Positions 46,931 through 57,745 of a stretch of 64,000 nt of DNA are shown one piece after another. Position numbers and translations under genes: made by a program. The stretch's first letter is position 1; the number at the start of each line of letters is the position of its first letter. The notes beneath the pieces were generated by a model, which did not search any database, was not told where the DNA came from, and saw nothing but the letters and a program-made list of their open reading frames with translations. The stretch spans positions 93,184,802-93,248,801 of the forward strand of contig NC_089581.1 of assembly GCF_019320115.1 (NCBI RefSeq). The letters run 5' to 3'. The DNA comes from Miscanthus floridulus (Eukaryota; Streptophyta; Magnoliopsida; Poales; Poaceae).

Positions 46931-48127
46931 TTTACACTGGTAAAAACGCGTCCCACCAGGCCTGTTTTAACACGGCATGAGGACGCAACGGTCCATTTAA
47001 CGACGCAGCTAAAATGATGGATGGCTGAAATCCACACAACGGTATAGTTCAACGGGTAGATTTCAGACTTATCCATTCAGAACCACGACGGAGTTATCAT
47101 ATTACCACAAAAAGAACTCATCAACAATAAAGCAAAGAAGGGTTACCTCACAAGGAGTGCAACAACCCGGTCCTTACAGAAAGAACTCAGAAATCTCATC
47201 AACAACCGGGACATCAGGAGAATAAAGAATGACAACTTAGAAGGCAAGATTCTTTCCATTATAAATGGTTTCAAAAAATAGAAGATTACACATCTTACAA
47301 GACCCAATGAACTCGGTACCACAACAAGCAAAGTAGCAAAGAGGAACCCGAACACAGCTAGGCTCTAGAACGATTACATGTTCCAAATTGCTACTCGGTA
47401 GAACAAACCACCCTCGGCTACACTGTTTTCTTCAAAGGACGGATGTAGTGCATCCAAGGCGGAAATCAGCGGTATGGCGAGACAACATGGAGCAGAGAAG
47501 GTCGGCAGGCATCTGTCTACCCAAGACCGATGTGATGCTGGATATGGTGTTGATCTACACCAGACAGTCTCAGGGCAGGCGATGAGGATCAACCCAGAAC
47601 TGCCAGATGAAGGATCGCATCCCACATCACAAGACTCCCTCCAACTACCGCCATGTACTTCCAAGTACAATGCTGCTATGGGATTAGCCTACCTCTAATC
47701 CTTATCACAAGACTCCCTCTAGCTACGGCAAGATACACAAGAACTATAAAAATACGCTCAAGGGCTGCTCTACTTCACAAACTACCATATTCATGACTAC
47801 GGAGACTTCAGACCACGCGACAAAAATGCTCGATGAATCAAAACAACACAGGAGGAGGATATTTATAGGCCAAAGAAGCGGTGCACATGGACCAGGAGCA
47901 CTAGTGGAAGAAACCTAACAAAGGACACAGTGAAAAGACAGAATTCAATGAAAGAGGACTCAGGCGTGAAGGAACAATACTCAAGGACAGACATATTCAA
48001 AAGGATATACCAACACTGTACAACTCGTGAACAAACAACATTTACACTCAACCACCACCATACAACTACATCTGACAACAGTAGACTACCAGAGAATATG
48101 CCAAGACCCTACACCCGAGTTCTTTCT
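46931..48127. other. TE-5 non-coding spacer upstream of the antisense gene
   Basis: About 1.2 kb with no supported coding frame on either strand. It would hold the upstream promoter region of the antisense gene. Frames of up to about 100 codons here show no recognisable motif. Confidence 0.55.
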
Positions 48128-48659
48128 GAACAAAAGAACCCGGATATATGCTCGGGGGCTGCAACAGGAGAGGTTTTCAGTTCTTTTGAACAACTTAGAT
48201 TCAAGACCCTCCAACTTTTTGTTCCAAATAGCAAGAGGCTCGGGGGCTACACTCAGTGAGTGCACTTTTTCGTTCAAAAAAGCACACATCACTCAGAAGA
48301 CTTCTTCAAGACAGACGACTTCAAGGCCACACGACAAAAAGAACCCGGACATAGCTATATCCGAGCTCTTTTCGACAAAGAACCCGGGTATATGCTCGGG
48401 AGCCCTTCGATGAAGAATTAGGGTGATTTCAAGAAAAGACCCTCAAGCTCCTTGTGCAAAACAGCAATAGGCTCGGGGGCTACAACCAAATGGGAGTACT
48501 TTTTTCTTCAAAAAGGTACACACCACGCGAAGATCTCACGAAGCGCTACACAGTTTCGCTCAAGAAAGCACCTGGACGATGCTTGTTCCTGCTCAACAAG
48601 ACTTGAAGGAACCAGATGAGGCTTCCAGAACTCAACCATGAAGTGCTTGGGGGCTTGTC
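48128..48659 (+). repeat. Array of polypurine-like tracts before the TE-5 3' LTR, including the second 135-bp repeat
   Basis: CTCGGGGGCT-type tracts occur near 48150, 48240, 48472 and 48648, with a variant near 48395. They are accompanied by repeated CCCGGATATAGCT/CCCGGGTATATGCTC and GACCCTC.A.CTCCTTGT blocks. The last tract (about 48645-48655) abuts the LTR and is the functional-position PPT. The segment 48528-48659 repeats 43095-43229. Confidence 0.85.
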
Positions 48660-49048
48660 GATGCAGGACCCATGGGATACCCCGCAAGGAAGGGAAAATT
48701 TCTAGTCTAACTAGGATTCTTCCCCTATAATCTTAGTAGTAGTATTATTCTGTAATCCTACTAGGAACTCTCATTGTAAACCAACTAGGATTCTGACCTC
48801 CTGACTATATAAAGGAGGGCAGGGATCCTGGGGACGGGCGACTTTTATAACACAACACTTTACAATCAATCCAATGTAAAGGCTAACGCCGACTGGACAT
48901 AGGGCTATTACTCGATCAAAGATCGAGGGTCTGAACCAGGATAAATCGACTGTCTCTTACATTAACCGTTGAGTTCCGCATACGTTGAAGCCCGAACATA
49001 CTGCCCCGGGTACCCCCGTGGTAGGCTATCGGTGGTGAAACATCAACA
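48656..49048 (+). repeat. TE-5 3' LTR (393 bp)
   Basis: Pair of 35490-35882, with intact TGTCGATGCAGG start and CATCAACA end. Confidence 0.96.
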
Positions 49049-49053
49049 AGGAC
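49049..49053. repeat. Target-site duplication of TE-5, right copy (aggac)
   Basis: Exact match of 35485-35489. The TE-3 LTR resumes here. Confidence 0.95.
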
Positions 49054-50552
49054 CTCTCTAAGTGCCTGGATCATAGGCCAAACCTCTTTCCTAAAAGGCA
49101 ATCCCCGAAGCATTCTAAGTCTCCTATGTTTTACAAAACTTCACTAGAGTCCTTTTATGTTTGATGCATTAGGTGATAAGAGTTGAATTGAAACCACTTA
49201 ATGCATAGAACTACCTTGTCCAGATATATACACCTTTAACCCCATGTAGGTCTAGGATCAAATACATGCTTAGTCATGCTTAGACCAGTAGAAGTCGAGT
49301 GATTTCCTATCACTTGTGAGATATAGGTGGATGCCGAAGCATGGTTGGCTATATTTGCTATCGTGGAAAAGAACCATGGGGTAATGTAAACGGAGGCTAG
49401 GCAGAGTCTATGTGTAGGTTGACTCATGTGAATCCGTCTATGCCGATTAAGGACTGTACCATTGTTGGGCGCTTCTGACAAGATTGAACGCATGCCTCTC
49501 ACTTAGCTGGCTGGATAACTCGTTACGACCGTGAAGCCAAGTAGCTCAACTCAGGATGGGCCCCGTTCTATAAAAGTGTGCACTCTATAAAAGTGCCTGA
49601 ATGTCCTTGCAGCTGGTTGTCCCTGATTGTGCGGCACTGGGTGAACCTACGAAATGTGGACCTGAGTTGTACCAAAGGTGACCATTGATCTGGTCTACCT
49701 GGGATTGTTTTAGGAATAAATTCTCAGCTGGTTGAAATTGATTCGAATTGCCGTCTCTCCCAGACGGTGAGAAACTTGGCTAGTACCAACATCGTAGTAA
49801 CTATATTATGGAATGATGGTTATGACGAACATGAAATTATTATACCAACTATGGTTACTATTGTTATGCTACTAAATGATATACCACATGTTTGGCATAG
49901 GTTAGTTGATAATCTAGAGATGAATAGCTATAATTAACTTGATGACCGAATTATAAAATGTATAGCTCAATTAGTGGCTTTTTATGCAAAATGTTGTCAA
50001 GCTAGCTCCACTTATAAAGCCTTGCATAATCCTTGGAGTCACTTTATTTTTGGTTTATGATGGGTAAGTCTAGCTGAGTACCTTCTCGTACTCAGGGTTT
50101 TATTCCCATTATTGCAGATGGTACAATTTATCATGCCTATTGCAAGAACTGCTTCTGTTCACCATGGACAAGGAGTAAGCACTGGGCAGACATCTCTTAT
50201 TAATCCCTCTCTTTTGCTTTTGTGGAAGTGTGATCATGAGCTAGCACTATATTTAAACAATGTTGCAGATGTTGGTTTCAAACTATTAATTTGCTTCCGC
50301 TACTATCTTACCTGAACATGGTTTGTAATAACTTTAATTCATACTCTGATTAATGAACTGTATTTGTGAACTTTATGTAATGTGTGACATGTGTGTTGAA
50401 TCATGTATGATCTTGGTTGTATGTTGGTTGAATCAAGACCCTTCGTGGTACTCGACGGACTACCGGGTTTATATGGGCTCAAGTATGAAAGTGCGACCGC
50501 TTGTGGGCTACCATTGTACTTGTGCTCTTATAAATTGGATAGTTTTGCTACA

Positions 50553-50557
50553 TCCCT
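50553..50557. repeat. Target-site duplication of TE-3, right copy (tccct)
   Basis: Matches cccct at 16073-16077 at four of five bases. It is also the first codons (Ser-Leu) of the resumed TE-2 pre-gag frame. Confidence 0.8.
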
Positions 50558-51434
50558 GTGGCAATAGTGGAAGGCAGAATCTGAAGGAAAAACTCCTTGG
50601 GAAGGTGCCCAGGTAGTTGCTTTTGAGGTGTTGAGCCAGATATGTCAGCAACATGGGGATGAGCTTACCAGTAGTGCCACTGGTACTTTTCCTTGGGTGG
50701 ATCCATCCACAGCAGTTTGGGCATAGCATAACCGCAATGCATTGATTCAAGACCGAGATGAGCGGGCAAATAGTTCTAGTCCTGCTATGAGTGCAAAGTT
50801 TGCCATGATGAAGATGTTCTATACTCATTAGGATACCAAGGACTTCTGGTAGGCATCCTATACCACTTGCATGGATAGGCTCATCAGGGACAAAGCTGCA
50901 TAGCGTAAGCTGAGGAAGCATGTTCACAAGCACAAAAAGGCAGCAAGTGAGCCTCGATGGGACACCGACCAAGCTTATGTAGCATTGGGAGAACTCCACA
51001 CTCAGATTGAATAGGACAATCAACAGAGAGCTACCGCCCAACTGGCAAAAGCTAATGATCAGGCAGTGCTAGCAGGACTATGGGAGTAGCTGGAGGCTAC
51101 TCACACCGAGGCACTCATAGCTACATGCTAGCGGATCCAAGCAAACAACTGTGCTGCCATGACAGAAGTAGCACGAAACAATGCTGAAGCCTTAGCCACC
51201 CAGTAGTACCGAGTCGAAAGGGACTTATGCCAGTAGATTGCGCATACCGAGAACATGGTGATGGATCTTCAGCATGAGATGTATTATCTAAATAACCAAC
51301 TACACCCGGTCCTTGATGAGGAGGAAGAAGATCTAGAAATGTTAGTTGAAGTTGACGGTTGGGAAGAAGAAGTGGATCTAGAAGCTGAGGACGATGCTAT
51401 CTCTAACCTCGACAACGAGCATGCTAAAGAGTAG
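50558..51434 (+). pseudogene. TE-2 pre-gag frame, C-terminal part
   Basis: It continues the frame cut at 16077. Counting from 50553 the frame stays in phase for 293 codons to the TAG at 51432, with several in-frame stops but no frameshift. It retains the AFEVLSQICQQHGDEL block, the Lys/Ala-rich middle and the acidic end (DEEEEDLEML, then EDDAISNLDN), colinear with TE-3. Persistence of phase in two diverged copies supports a once-functional protein of unknown role. Confidence 0.72.
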
Positions 51435-51810
51435 AGCTGTTTAGTGACTAGTTTGAAGCACTAGTTGTATCCCTGCTATCAATATGTAATGGATTGGTAG
51501 TTTGAATTTTGGTATTTGTGACATAACTTTGGTGTAATATTGGCACTTTGCACGTTGTTTCAATATGGTTGAACTTTGATGAAATTCCAGTTTTGTTTGA
51601 ATGGTGAAATATGACATGCATGTTAACATGTTGCAAGTACGATAAGTGATCTAATTGGTGATGTTATATTGCAAGAATGAATTATTATGCCTCTGTTTTA
51701 TTGTATGAATTTAAGATTCTCTCTAGTAATTTCAGGTTGGCATGATTACACAATTCATCTACAATCTCTTGACATCAACCAATAATCACTTATTGTTGCA
51801 AGTTTTGTAG
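51435..51810 (+). other. Spacer between pre-gag frame and gag in TE-2
   Basis: AT-rich, no coding frame, colinear with 22638-23010 in TE-3. Confidence 0.5.
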
Positions 51811-52513
51811 ATGACTCACACCCATGCTGGGGTAGGCACAAGCCAAGGTGGCAATGATGGTGATTTACCACCACCACTGTCACCTTCTGTGAATGAGTTC
51901 TTCACACAATTTCTAGGAAATCAAAGAGCTATGGAAGAGACTTTGCGCCTCATTGCGTAGAACAACCCTCAGGCCCGCCAGCAACATCAAGGGCCTGAAC
52001 CAAACTAGTATAGTTCATTCAAGGACTTTCAAGACATGAAGCCTCCTATCTTCAAAGAGGCTGAAGAACTGCTCCATGTGGATGAGTGGCTAAACATGAT
52101 AGAGTAGAAGTTCCATCTGTTGAGGGTTACTGAGCATCTAAAGGCTCAATATGCATCTCATCAACTGTAAGGACTAGTAGGGATATGGTGGACTCATTTC
52201 CTATCCTTTCTACCTACCAACGCAAGGGTCACCTAGGAGCAGTTCAAGTTAACCTTTAGGGGACATCACATTCCCCTAGGGCTAATGCGCATGAAAGCCG
52301 TCGAGTTCATGAGGCTTACTCAAGGGACCAAAACCCTTACCGAGTACATGCATGCCTTCAACAATCTTTCCTGATATGCCCCATAGTTTGTCAACATAGA
52401 GGAGAAGAAAATAGAAAGTTTCAAGAGAGGCCTTGGCACTAAGCTAATGAAGACTATGGCCAACTCAAGGTGTACAACATATAATGAGTTTGTCAGTGAT
52501 GCCTTAACCTAGG
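51811..52513 (+). pseudogene. gag: TE-2 gag remnant, cut by TE-6
   Basis: The ATG at 51811 opens MTHTHAGVGTSQGGNDGD, more complete at its start than the TE-3 copy. Gag blocks KPPIFKEAEELLHVDEWL (near 52040) and MKAVEFMRLTQGTKTLTEYMH (near 52290) are present, with TAG codons between. The sequence stops at VSDALT, where TE-6 inserts; in TE-3 the homologous text continues with ENxNN and the zinc knuckle. Confidence 0.82.
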
Positions 52514-52984
52514 TGTGGGGGGTACGACCCTAGATACCCATGGCACACCACATGGGTTGTGCCCCCAGGGGTGGCCTAGCCCACAAGATGAAGCCTTGCA
52601 GGGCAGAGCGCTACTTAGCATAGCCCGCAAGACACCGGGAAGATATCTTGAAGATACTATGAGATCTGTTAGGATACATATGATCCCAAGATTCCTTTAA
52701 TCTATTATTACTCTCTGGTTATCTCCTAGATCTAACCAACTTGTAACCCTGCCCCTCGGACTATATAAGGTGGGTAGGGCCCCCTCCAAACACATGCAAT
52801 ATCATACGATACCAATACAATCCAATAGACCATTGGAGTAGGGTATTACATCATGCTGACGGCCCAAACCTATCTAACTCTTGTTTCTCTATTGCCTTCT
52901 TGTTCTCGATTACACGCATCTCTATTGATCAATCTACCTTCGTGGGATACCCCTCAGAGGACTGTCGATGATATTCTATCGACA
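52514..52984 (+). repeat. TE-6 5' LTR (471 bp)
   Basis: TG...CA ends, followed at once by a primer-binding site. A TATA box, CTATATAAGG, is at 52761-52770. The pair is not in the window, so the left boundary rests on the break in homology with TE-3 gag (after CCTAGG) and on the TG. Confidence 0.82.
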
Positions 52985-53005
52985 ATTGGCATGCCAGGTA
53001 GGGGT
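52985..53005 (+). promoter_or_regulatory. TE-6 primer-binding site
   Basis: ATTGGCATGCCAGGTAGGGG immediately follows the LTR end CGACA; the same form, one base changed, is in TE-5. Confidence 0.85.
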
Positions 53006-53020
53006 GTGCGTGCTGTTTCC

Positions 53021-55330
53021 ATGTCAAACAAGATGGTATGTTTTGTAGGATCTTCATCCCTCCCACAGCCCAGCCAGATCTTTATGATCGAATCGATCTC
53101 ATGTATCATCAATGCTGATGGAGTCAGAGAGCTCATCGAGCCAGTGCAGGTCAATACTACACCAATCACCCCAACACCTATGATCACATATCTGATCTCA
53201 GAACCACCTCCGAGGTCGCTTTCACCAACAATTCATCGCCCACTCCCCCGCTACCCAAGGAGGCAAATCAACAACGATGATCTGATCGCATCCATTAATC
53301 AGGTCGGCCAGAAGCTCACCGATTGCCTCTCCATCATAGAATCAGCTCTGACCACCCTAGTCTAGTGCCAACCATCCTTCGATTTAGATCAATCAGAGGT
53401 AGATCGGGAAACTCTAGGGGTTACGGCCCTACCCTTCGGGCTCACTAGCGATGCTGCCACCTATCAAGATGCCCTAAGGGGCAAATTCACCAACTAGGTT
53501 GGAGATATCTATCCTCTCGCCAACCAGATCACCGAATAGCTCTCGTTGGTTGTCAACATGTTACACGTCGGCCAATGCCCCAGAGCATCCCTCCAAACCA
53601 TCATGGAGGAGAATCCAGACTCTGAGTCCTAGGGCTCTATGGAGACTATCACCGAAACCACCGCCGAACAACCTCCTTTCCCTCACTTCCATGGAGGCGC
53701 AATCTTCAATGTCAGTGTTGATAGCCCCCCGCAGGAAGGGGAAACCGAGGAGGTCTGCGCCGCCCGTGTCAATAGGAATGTCAACCATGCGCAGCGCCGA
53801 GCAAACGAAGCTACCCTTGTGCTAGCCGTGGCTGCTCACAATGATCAGCTCGACTCGCAAGGAAGGCCATGCCAACTCCAATGCAACCTTAATGATGAAT
53901 TTGTCCATGTTGATGGCCACGACATCTACAAGACTCCAAGCGTCAACTTGGTCATGGCCGCCAACGAGCTTGCCTGGCTCCCGCAGACACCGGAGGTCAC
54001 CAAGGTCACCACCAAGCTTAAAGCGGTGCACTAGAAGGTCAACAAGATCTGCCAGGATCAGAGACCTTCCTACTCGACGAGCTCGATTTGCCGATCAGCC
54101 ATGCCAAGATCTAATCGCCACCCTAGCCAAAGTCATTTCATAGACCAGCACCACGATGATGGACAACCTCTCCTAGGGGGAGCCAGGGGCAACCGCATCA
54201 ACCACCCTCACAAACATGACCAGGAAGTCGACCAGGACATCCGAGCACACCTCAACAATCTCTGAGATGCACGATGACATATCGACATCGCTGTTTTTCT
54301 CACCATGAAGAAGAAGTACGCCACCGTCAAGAGTACGAGCAAGAGTTTGGTAATCTAGACTCAGCCCTCCACCACTCAACATTGACAATGCCATAGATCA
54401 CGATGGCGATGATCTCGAAGGGCCCCAAGCATTCACAAGGGCACTCCAGACACTCTAGTGGCCCCATGGTTTCAAAATCACAAGGGTCAAGCCCTATGAA
54501 GGATAGATGAACCCCACATAGTGGCTACAAGCTTATGCCACTACTATGCACGTAGCTGGGGGAGATACCAGCGTCATGGTGAACTATCTTCCTATCATGC
54601 TCACACCAACTGTGATGAACTAGTTCACAAGCCTTGCCCCTGACTCTATCGGATCCTAGGAAGAGCTAAAGAAGGTCTTCACCGATAACTACATGGCCAC
54701 GTGTACTCGGCTGGGCACCAAGCATGATTTGAACCACATTTACCAGAAGTTGTCCAAGTTCCTCTATAGCTACATCAGATGTGTTTCCAAGATGAGGAAC
54801 TCTATTCCCAACATCACGAAAGTAGAGGTCATCACCACCTTTGTTCGAGGACTCCATCACTGTGACCTCCGCTCCAAGTTCAATCGCAAGCCGCCTAAGG
54901 GGATCGGTGAGATGATAACAACCGTTGACTAGTATGCCGACGCCGAAGAGGCTGAAGTGCGCTTCAACAAGGATGCGGGCACTCATCGCCCAACTTGCTG
55001 CAGTGATGAGTGACCCGATGACCGATGCCACAGCGACCGCCGCTATGATGACCGCAGTCACCATCGAGACAGTGGTCGTGATCAGCCAGAAGGATCCAAA
55101 TCTAGTCAATATCGTCACCGCTGACCAGACCATATCGTCGCCACCATTGACAAACCTCGCGCCAAGCACTACTATGATGAGCAATACAATAAGATCCTCG
55201 AAGACCCATGCCCTCTCCACAAAAATAGCAAGCATAAGATGAAGGACTGCCTCGGCTTGGCTAAGGAGTTCCAGGCTAAAAAGTCAGATGACGACAACAA
55301 CGACAGAGCCGGAGGTCGCCGACCACCTGG
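53021..55330 (+). pseudogene. gag: TE-6 gag remnant
   Basis: The first ATG after the primer site, at 53021, opens MSNKMVCFVGSSS and runs to a TAG at 53363. The capsid-like domain is around 54480-54930 and includes TCTRLGTKHDLNHIYQKLSKF, then LYSYIRCVSKMRNSIPNI and TTFVRGLHHCDLRSKF. A Cys/His cluster CPLHKNSKHKMKDC is at about 55210-55250. Acidic, Ala- and Glu-rich frames near 53640-54030 belong to the middle of gag. Several stops and frameshifts make it inactive. Confidence 0.8.
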
Positions 55331-55559
55331 GGGCAATAACAATGCCTTCTAGGATCACGACAAAGTGGTCGCCACCATCTTCGGGGGCCTCGACGCCATC
55401 GAGAGCAGAAGAGATCAGAAGCTCATTGCCCATCGGGTGCTCACCATCAATGCGGAAGACGTCGTCTCCAACCCTAGCTATCGCCCCTAGTTTGAGGTCC
55501 CCATCACCTTCAGTAGGGCCGACCAGTGGGCAGACATCGCTTACATAGGGCATTTCCCC

Positions 55560-56010
55560 CTCGTCCTTGATGCAATCATCCATAAAGTGCTTTTTAGAAA
55601 AGTGCTCGTTGATGGTGGTAGCACTCTGAACCTCCTCTTCGTCGGATCCCTAAAGGAGCTAGGCCTTGGGATAGGAAATCTCACACCCCCCGACTCATCC
55701 TTCTAGGGTGTGGTACCTGGCAGGGCATCCAAACTGCTTGGAGAGATCACCCTACTAGTACAGTTTGGCATGGCTAGCAACTACCGTGTCGAACACATCA
55801 ACTTCTACATCGTTGACTTCAACACCACCTACCATGCCATACTTGGTCAGCCAGCTCTGGCCAAGTTCATGGCCATACCGCACTATGCCTATCTGGTATT
55901 GAAGATGCCTTCACCTGTAGGAGTTCTAGCCCTACGGGCCAACCTCTCCATCGCCTATGCTTGCGAGATAGAAAGTCTTGGTCCTCGCCAAAGCCACCAA
56001 CCTCTCCATC
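55560..56010 (+). pseudogene. TE-6 aspartic protease remnant
   Basis: The active-site block VLVDGGSTLNLLF is near 55605-55645, and the second half contains LLGEITLLVQFG and YHAILGQPALAKFMAIPHYAYL up to 55900. Its order is identical to TE-5, with one stop near 55704. Confidence 0.85.
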
Positions 56011-56099
56011 TAGATGGCTAGCGTGGTCACCGACACCAAGATGGTGCCCGCCGATGACCTAGAGATTCTAGCGCTGGAGCCTCCATGTGCCTCTGCCAA

Positions 56100-57030
56100 G
56101 TCCAAGGAAACCAAGGAGGTCAGCCTTAGCCTCGATGACCCCTCCTATGTGCCAACACCGACGTGTTTGCTTGGAAACCTGCAGACATGCTAGGGGTACC
56201 ACAGAAGAAGATCGAGCACTACTTAAATGTCTCACCGACCACCAAATCGATCAAGCAAAAACTCTGGCGATTCACACTAGACAAGAAGGAGGCTATTAGG
56301 GTAGAAATAAAGTGGCTCTTAGCTACCAGATTTATTAAAGAAGTGTATCATCTTGAGTGGCTAGCAAACCCTATTCTTGTTCAAAAAAGAATAAAGAATG
56401 GAGAATGTGTATTGATTACACTGATCTCAACAAACACTACCCTGAAGACCCCTTCGGTCTGCCTTGGATAGATGAGGTTGTAGACTCCACCACCAACTAT
56501 GAACTACTCTCCTTTCTTGATTGTTACTCCAGCTGTCACCAGATATCCCTCAATGAAGATGACCAGATCAAGACATCGTTTATCACGCCTTTCGTTGCAT
56601 ATTGCTATACCACCATGTCCTTCGAACTCAAGAACACTAGGGCGACCTACCAAAGGGCCATCTAGATGTACCTCGATCAGTAGATAGTCTGCAACGTCAA
56701 AGCTTACATCAATGATGTGGTCGTCAAGTCCAAGACCACCGATAATCTCATCACCGACCTCGAAGAAACGTTCGCCAACTTGAAAAGGTACAGATGGAAG
56801 TTGAACCCTTCAAAGTGCATCTTTGGAGTTCCATCTGGCATACTCCTAGGCTACATCGTCAGTGCCTGTGGCATCGAGCCCAACCCCAACAAGGTCTCCA
56901 CCATCACCAACATGAAATGGCCAACTTGCGCAAAGGACGTACAGAAGCTTACAGGTTGCATGGCTACTCTCAACTGCTTTTATATCGCACCTTGGCAAAA
57001 AGGGACTACCATTCTTCAAACTCTTCAAGG
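56100..57030 (+). pseudogene. pol: TE-6 reverse transcriptase remnant with altered YxDD box
   Basis: RT blocks: VFAWKPADMLGVP (56160), then KQKLWRFTLDKK, WLANPILVQK, WRMCIDYTDLNKHYPEDPFGLP, FLDCYSSCHQI and KNTRATYQRAI. The catalytic box reads YINDVVVKSK near 56703, where TE-5 has YMDDIVVKTK. The first of the two paired Asp residues is therefore Asn, a change that should abolish polymerase activity. Frameshifts near 56395 and stops near 56664 also break the frame. Confidence 0.88.
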
Positions 57031-57745
57031 CCTCTGAGTGCTCCTCCTAGTTAGAGGAGGTGGACACAACTTTCAAGTAGCTTAAGTTGTTTCTAACAAA
57101 GCCTCTGGTCATGACGGCACCTCGACCAGACAAAACTCTACTAATCTACATCACTGCCACTTCTTGCATCATTAGCACAGCTATCGTCATCGAACGTGAG
57201 GAGGCCAGGCATGCCTATAAGGTGTAATGTCTGGTCTACTTCATTAGCGAGGTCCTTAATGAGTCCAAAACTCGTTAACCTCAAATTCAGAAACTACTAT
57301 ACGCTATTCTGATCATGTCGTGCAAGCTCCACCATTACTTCGAGTATTACAAGATCACCGTGGTCACCGAGTTCCCTCTAGGGACATTCTCTGCAACAAA
57401 GAGGCCAATGGCTGCATCATCAAGTGGGTTGTTGAGCTCGGCACTTACTCCATCAAATTCAGAAGTAGGCTTACCATCAAGTCACAAGCGCTCGCTGATT
57501 TCATCGCTGAGTGGAACGAGATTCAAGAGCCCATCCTTGCTACTTGCCCCGAGAACTGGGTGATGTACTTCGACGACGCCCTTAACATCAATGGTGCTGG
57601 TGCTGGCATTTTGGTCATTACGCCGACCAAAGACAAGCTCCGATATGTTCTCCACATACATTTTCTAGCTTCCAACAACGCCGCCGAATACGAAGCAAGT
57701 CTCCAAGGACTCCATATAGCCATCATGCTCCGCCTCAAAAGCCTC
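57031..57745 (+). pseudogene. pol: TE-6 RT connection and RNase H, truncated by TE-7
   Basis: It includes ITATSCIISTAIVIERE, then CKLHHYFEYYKITVVTEFPL and AELG/VELGTYSIKF..R..IKSQALADFIAEWNEIQ. RNase H begins with MYFDDALNINGAGAGILVI (near 57560) and NNAAEYEASLQGLHIA, then ends abruptly at LRLKSL where TE-7 starts. YFDG is YFDD here. Stops at about 57226 and 57278 interrupt. Confidence 0.85.

Larger units (their letters stand above)
35490..49048 (+). mobile_element. TE-5: 13.6 kb Tat-like gypsy element carrying an antisense spliced gene
   Basis: A complete element on the plus strand, with 393-bp LTRs at both ends and a perfect 5-bp target duplication. Order: LTR, primer site, gag, protease, RT, RNase H, integrase, a 110-bp tandem array, a multi-exon gene on the opposite strand, repeated purine tracts, LTR. 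This layout, including tandem repeats and an inverse-orientation gene between integrase and the 3' LTR, resembles what has been described for maize Grande and other Tat-lineage elements. The LTRs differ at about 28 of 393 sites by my count (about 7 percent), mostly transitions. All frames carry nonsense codons. Confidence 0.95.
16078..50552 (+). mobile_element. TE-3: Tekay/Del-like chromovirus-type gypsy element, split by TE-4 and TE-5
   Basis: Order on the plus strand: 5' LTR, tRNA-Met-like primer site, leader, extra pre-gag frame, gag, protease, RT, RNase H, integrase with a chromodomain-like end, polypurine tract, 3' LTR. Removing TE-4 restores a continuous integrase and removing TE-5 restores a 3' LTR of about 4.62 kb, against 4,666 bp for the 5' LTR. 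The two LTRs differ at roughly 3 percent over the first 230 bases by eye. LTRs this long are unusual among plant gypsy elements. All frames carry stop codons, so the copy is dead. Confidence 0.9.
32365..50552 (+). repeat. TE-3 3' LTR, split by TE-5
   Basis: Segments 32365-35489 and 49054-50552 join to about 4.62 kb and are colinear with 16078-20743. It starts with an intact TG and ends TTTTGCTACA. The G+C-rich block lies at about 33010-33990. Relative to the 5' LTR, about 20 bases are missing near 32780. No coding frame here is conserved among the LTR copies. Confidence 0.92.
10297..52513 (+). mobile_element. TE-2: Ty3-gypsy element with very long LTRs, split by TE-3 and TE-6
   Basis: Pieces present are 10297-16077 (5' LTR, leader, start of the pre-gag frame) and 50553-52513 (rest of the pre-gag frame and part of gag). 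The two pieces join exactly in the homologous TE-3 sequence: the text before 16078 matches TE-3 up to about 21756, and the text after 50552 continues from that same point. So TE-3 inserted into TE-2 and duplicated 5 bases. The 3' part of TE-2 must lie beyond TE-6 and TE-7, outside the window. LTR divergence from TE-3 is clearly greater than that between the two TE-3 LTRs, so TE-2 is an older relative. Confidence 0.85.
52514..57745 (+). mobile_element. TE-6: Tat-like gypsy element, cut in RNase H by TE-7
   Basis: It starts with a 471-bp 5' LTR (TGTGGGGGGT...TATCGACA), then a clear primer site, gag, protease, RT and part of RNase H. It is inserted in TE-2 gag; the five bases before it are ctagg, whose partner should lie beyond the window. 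It is truncated by the TE-7 LTR at 57746; the rest, including any 3' LTR, should follow TE-7. Its proteins are close in order and motifs to TE-5, but the LTR is different. Confidence 0.88.
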
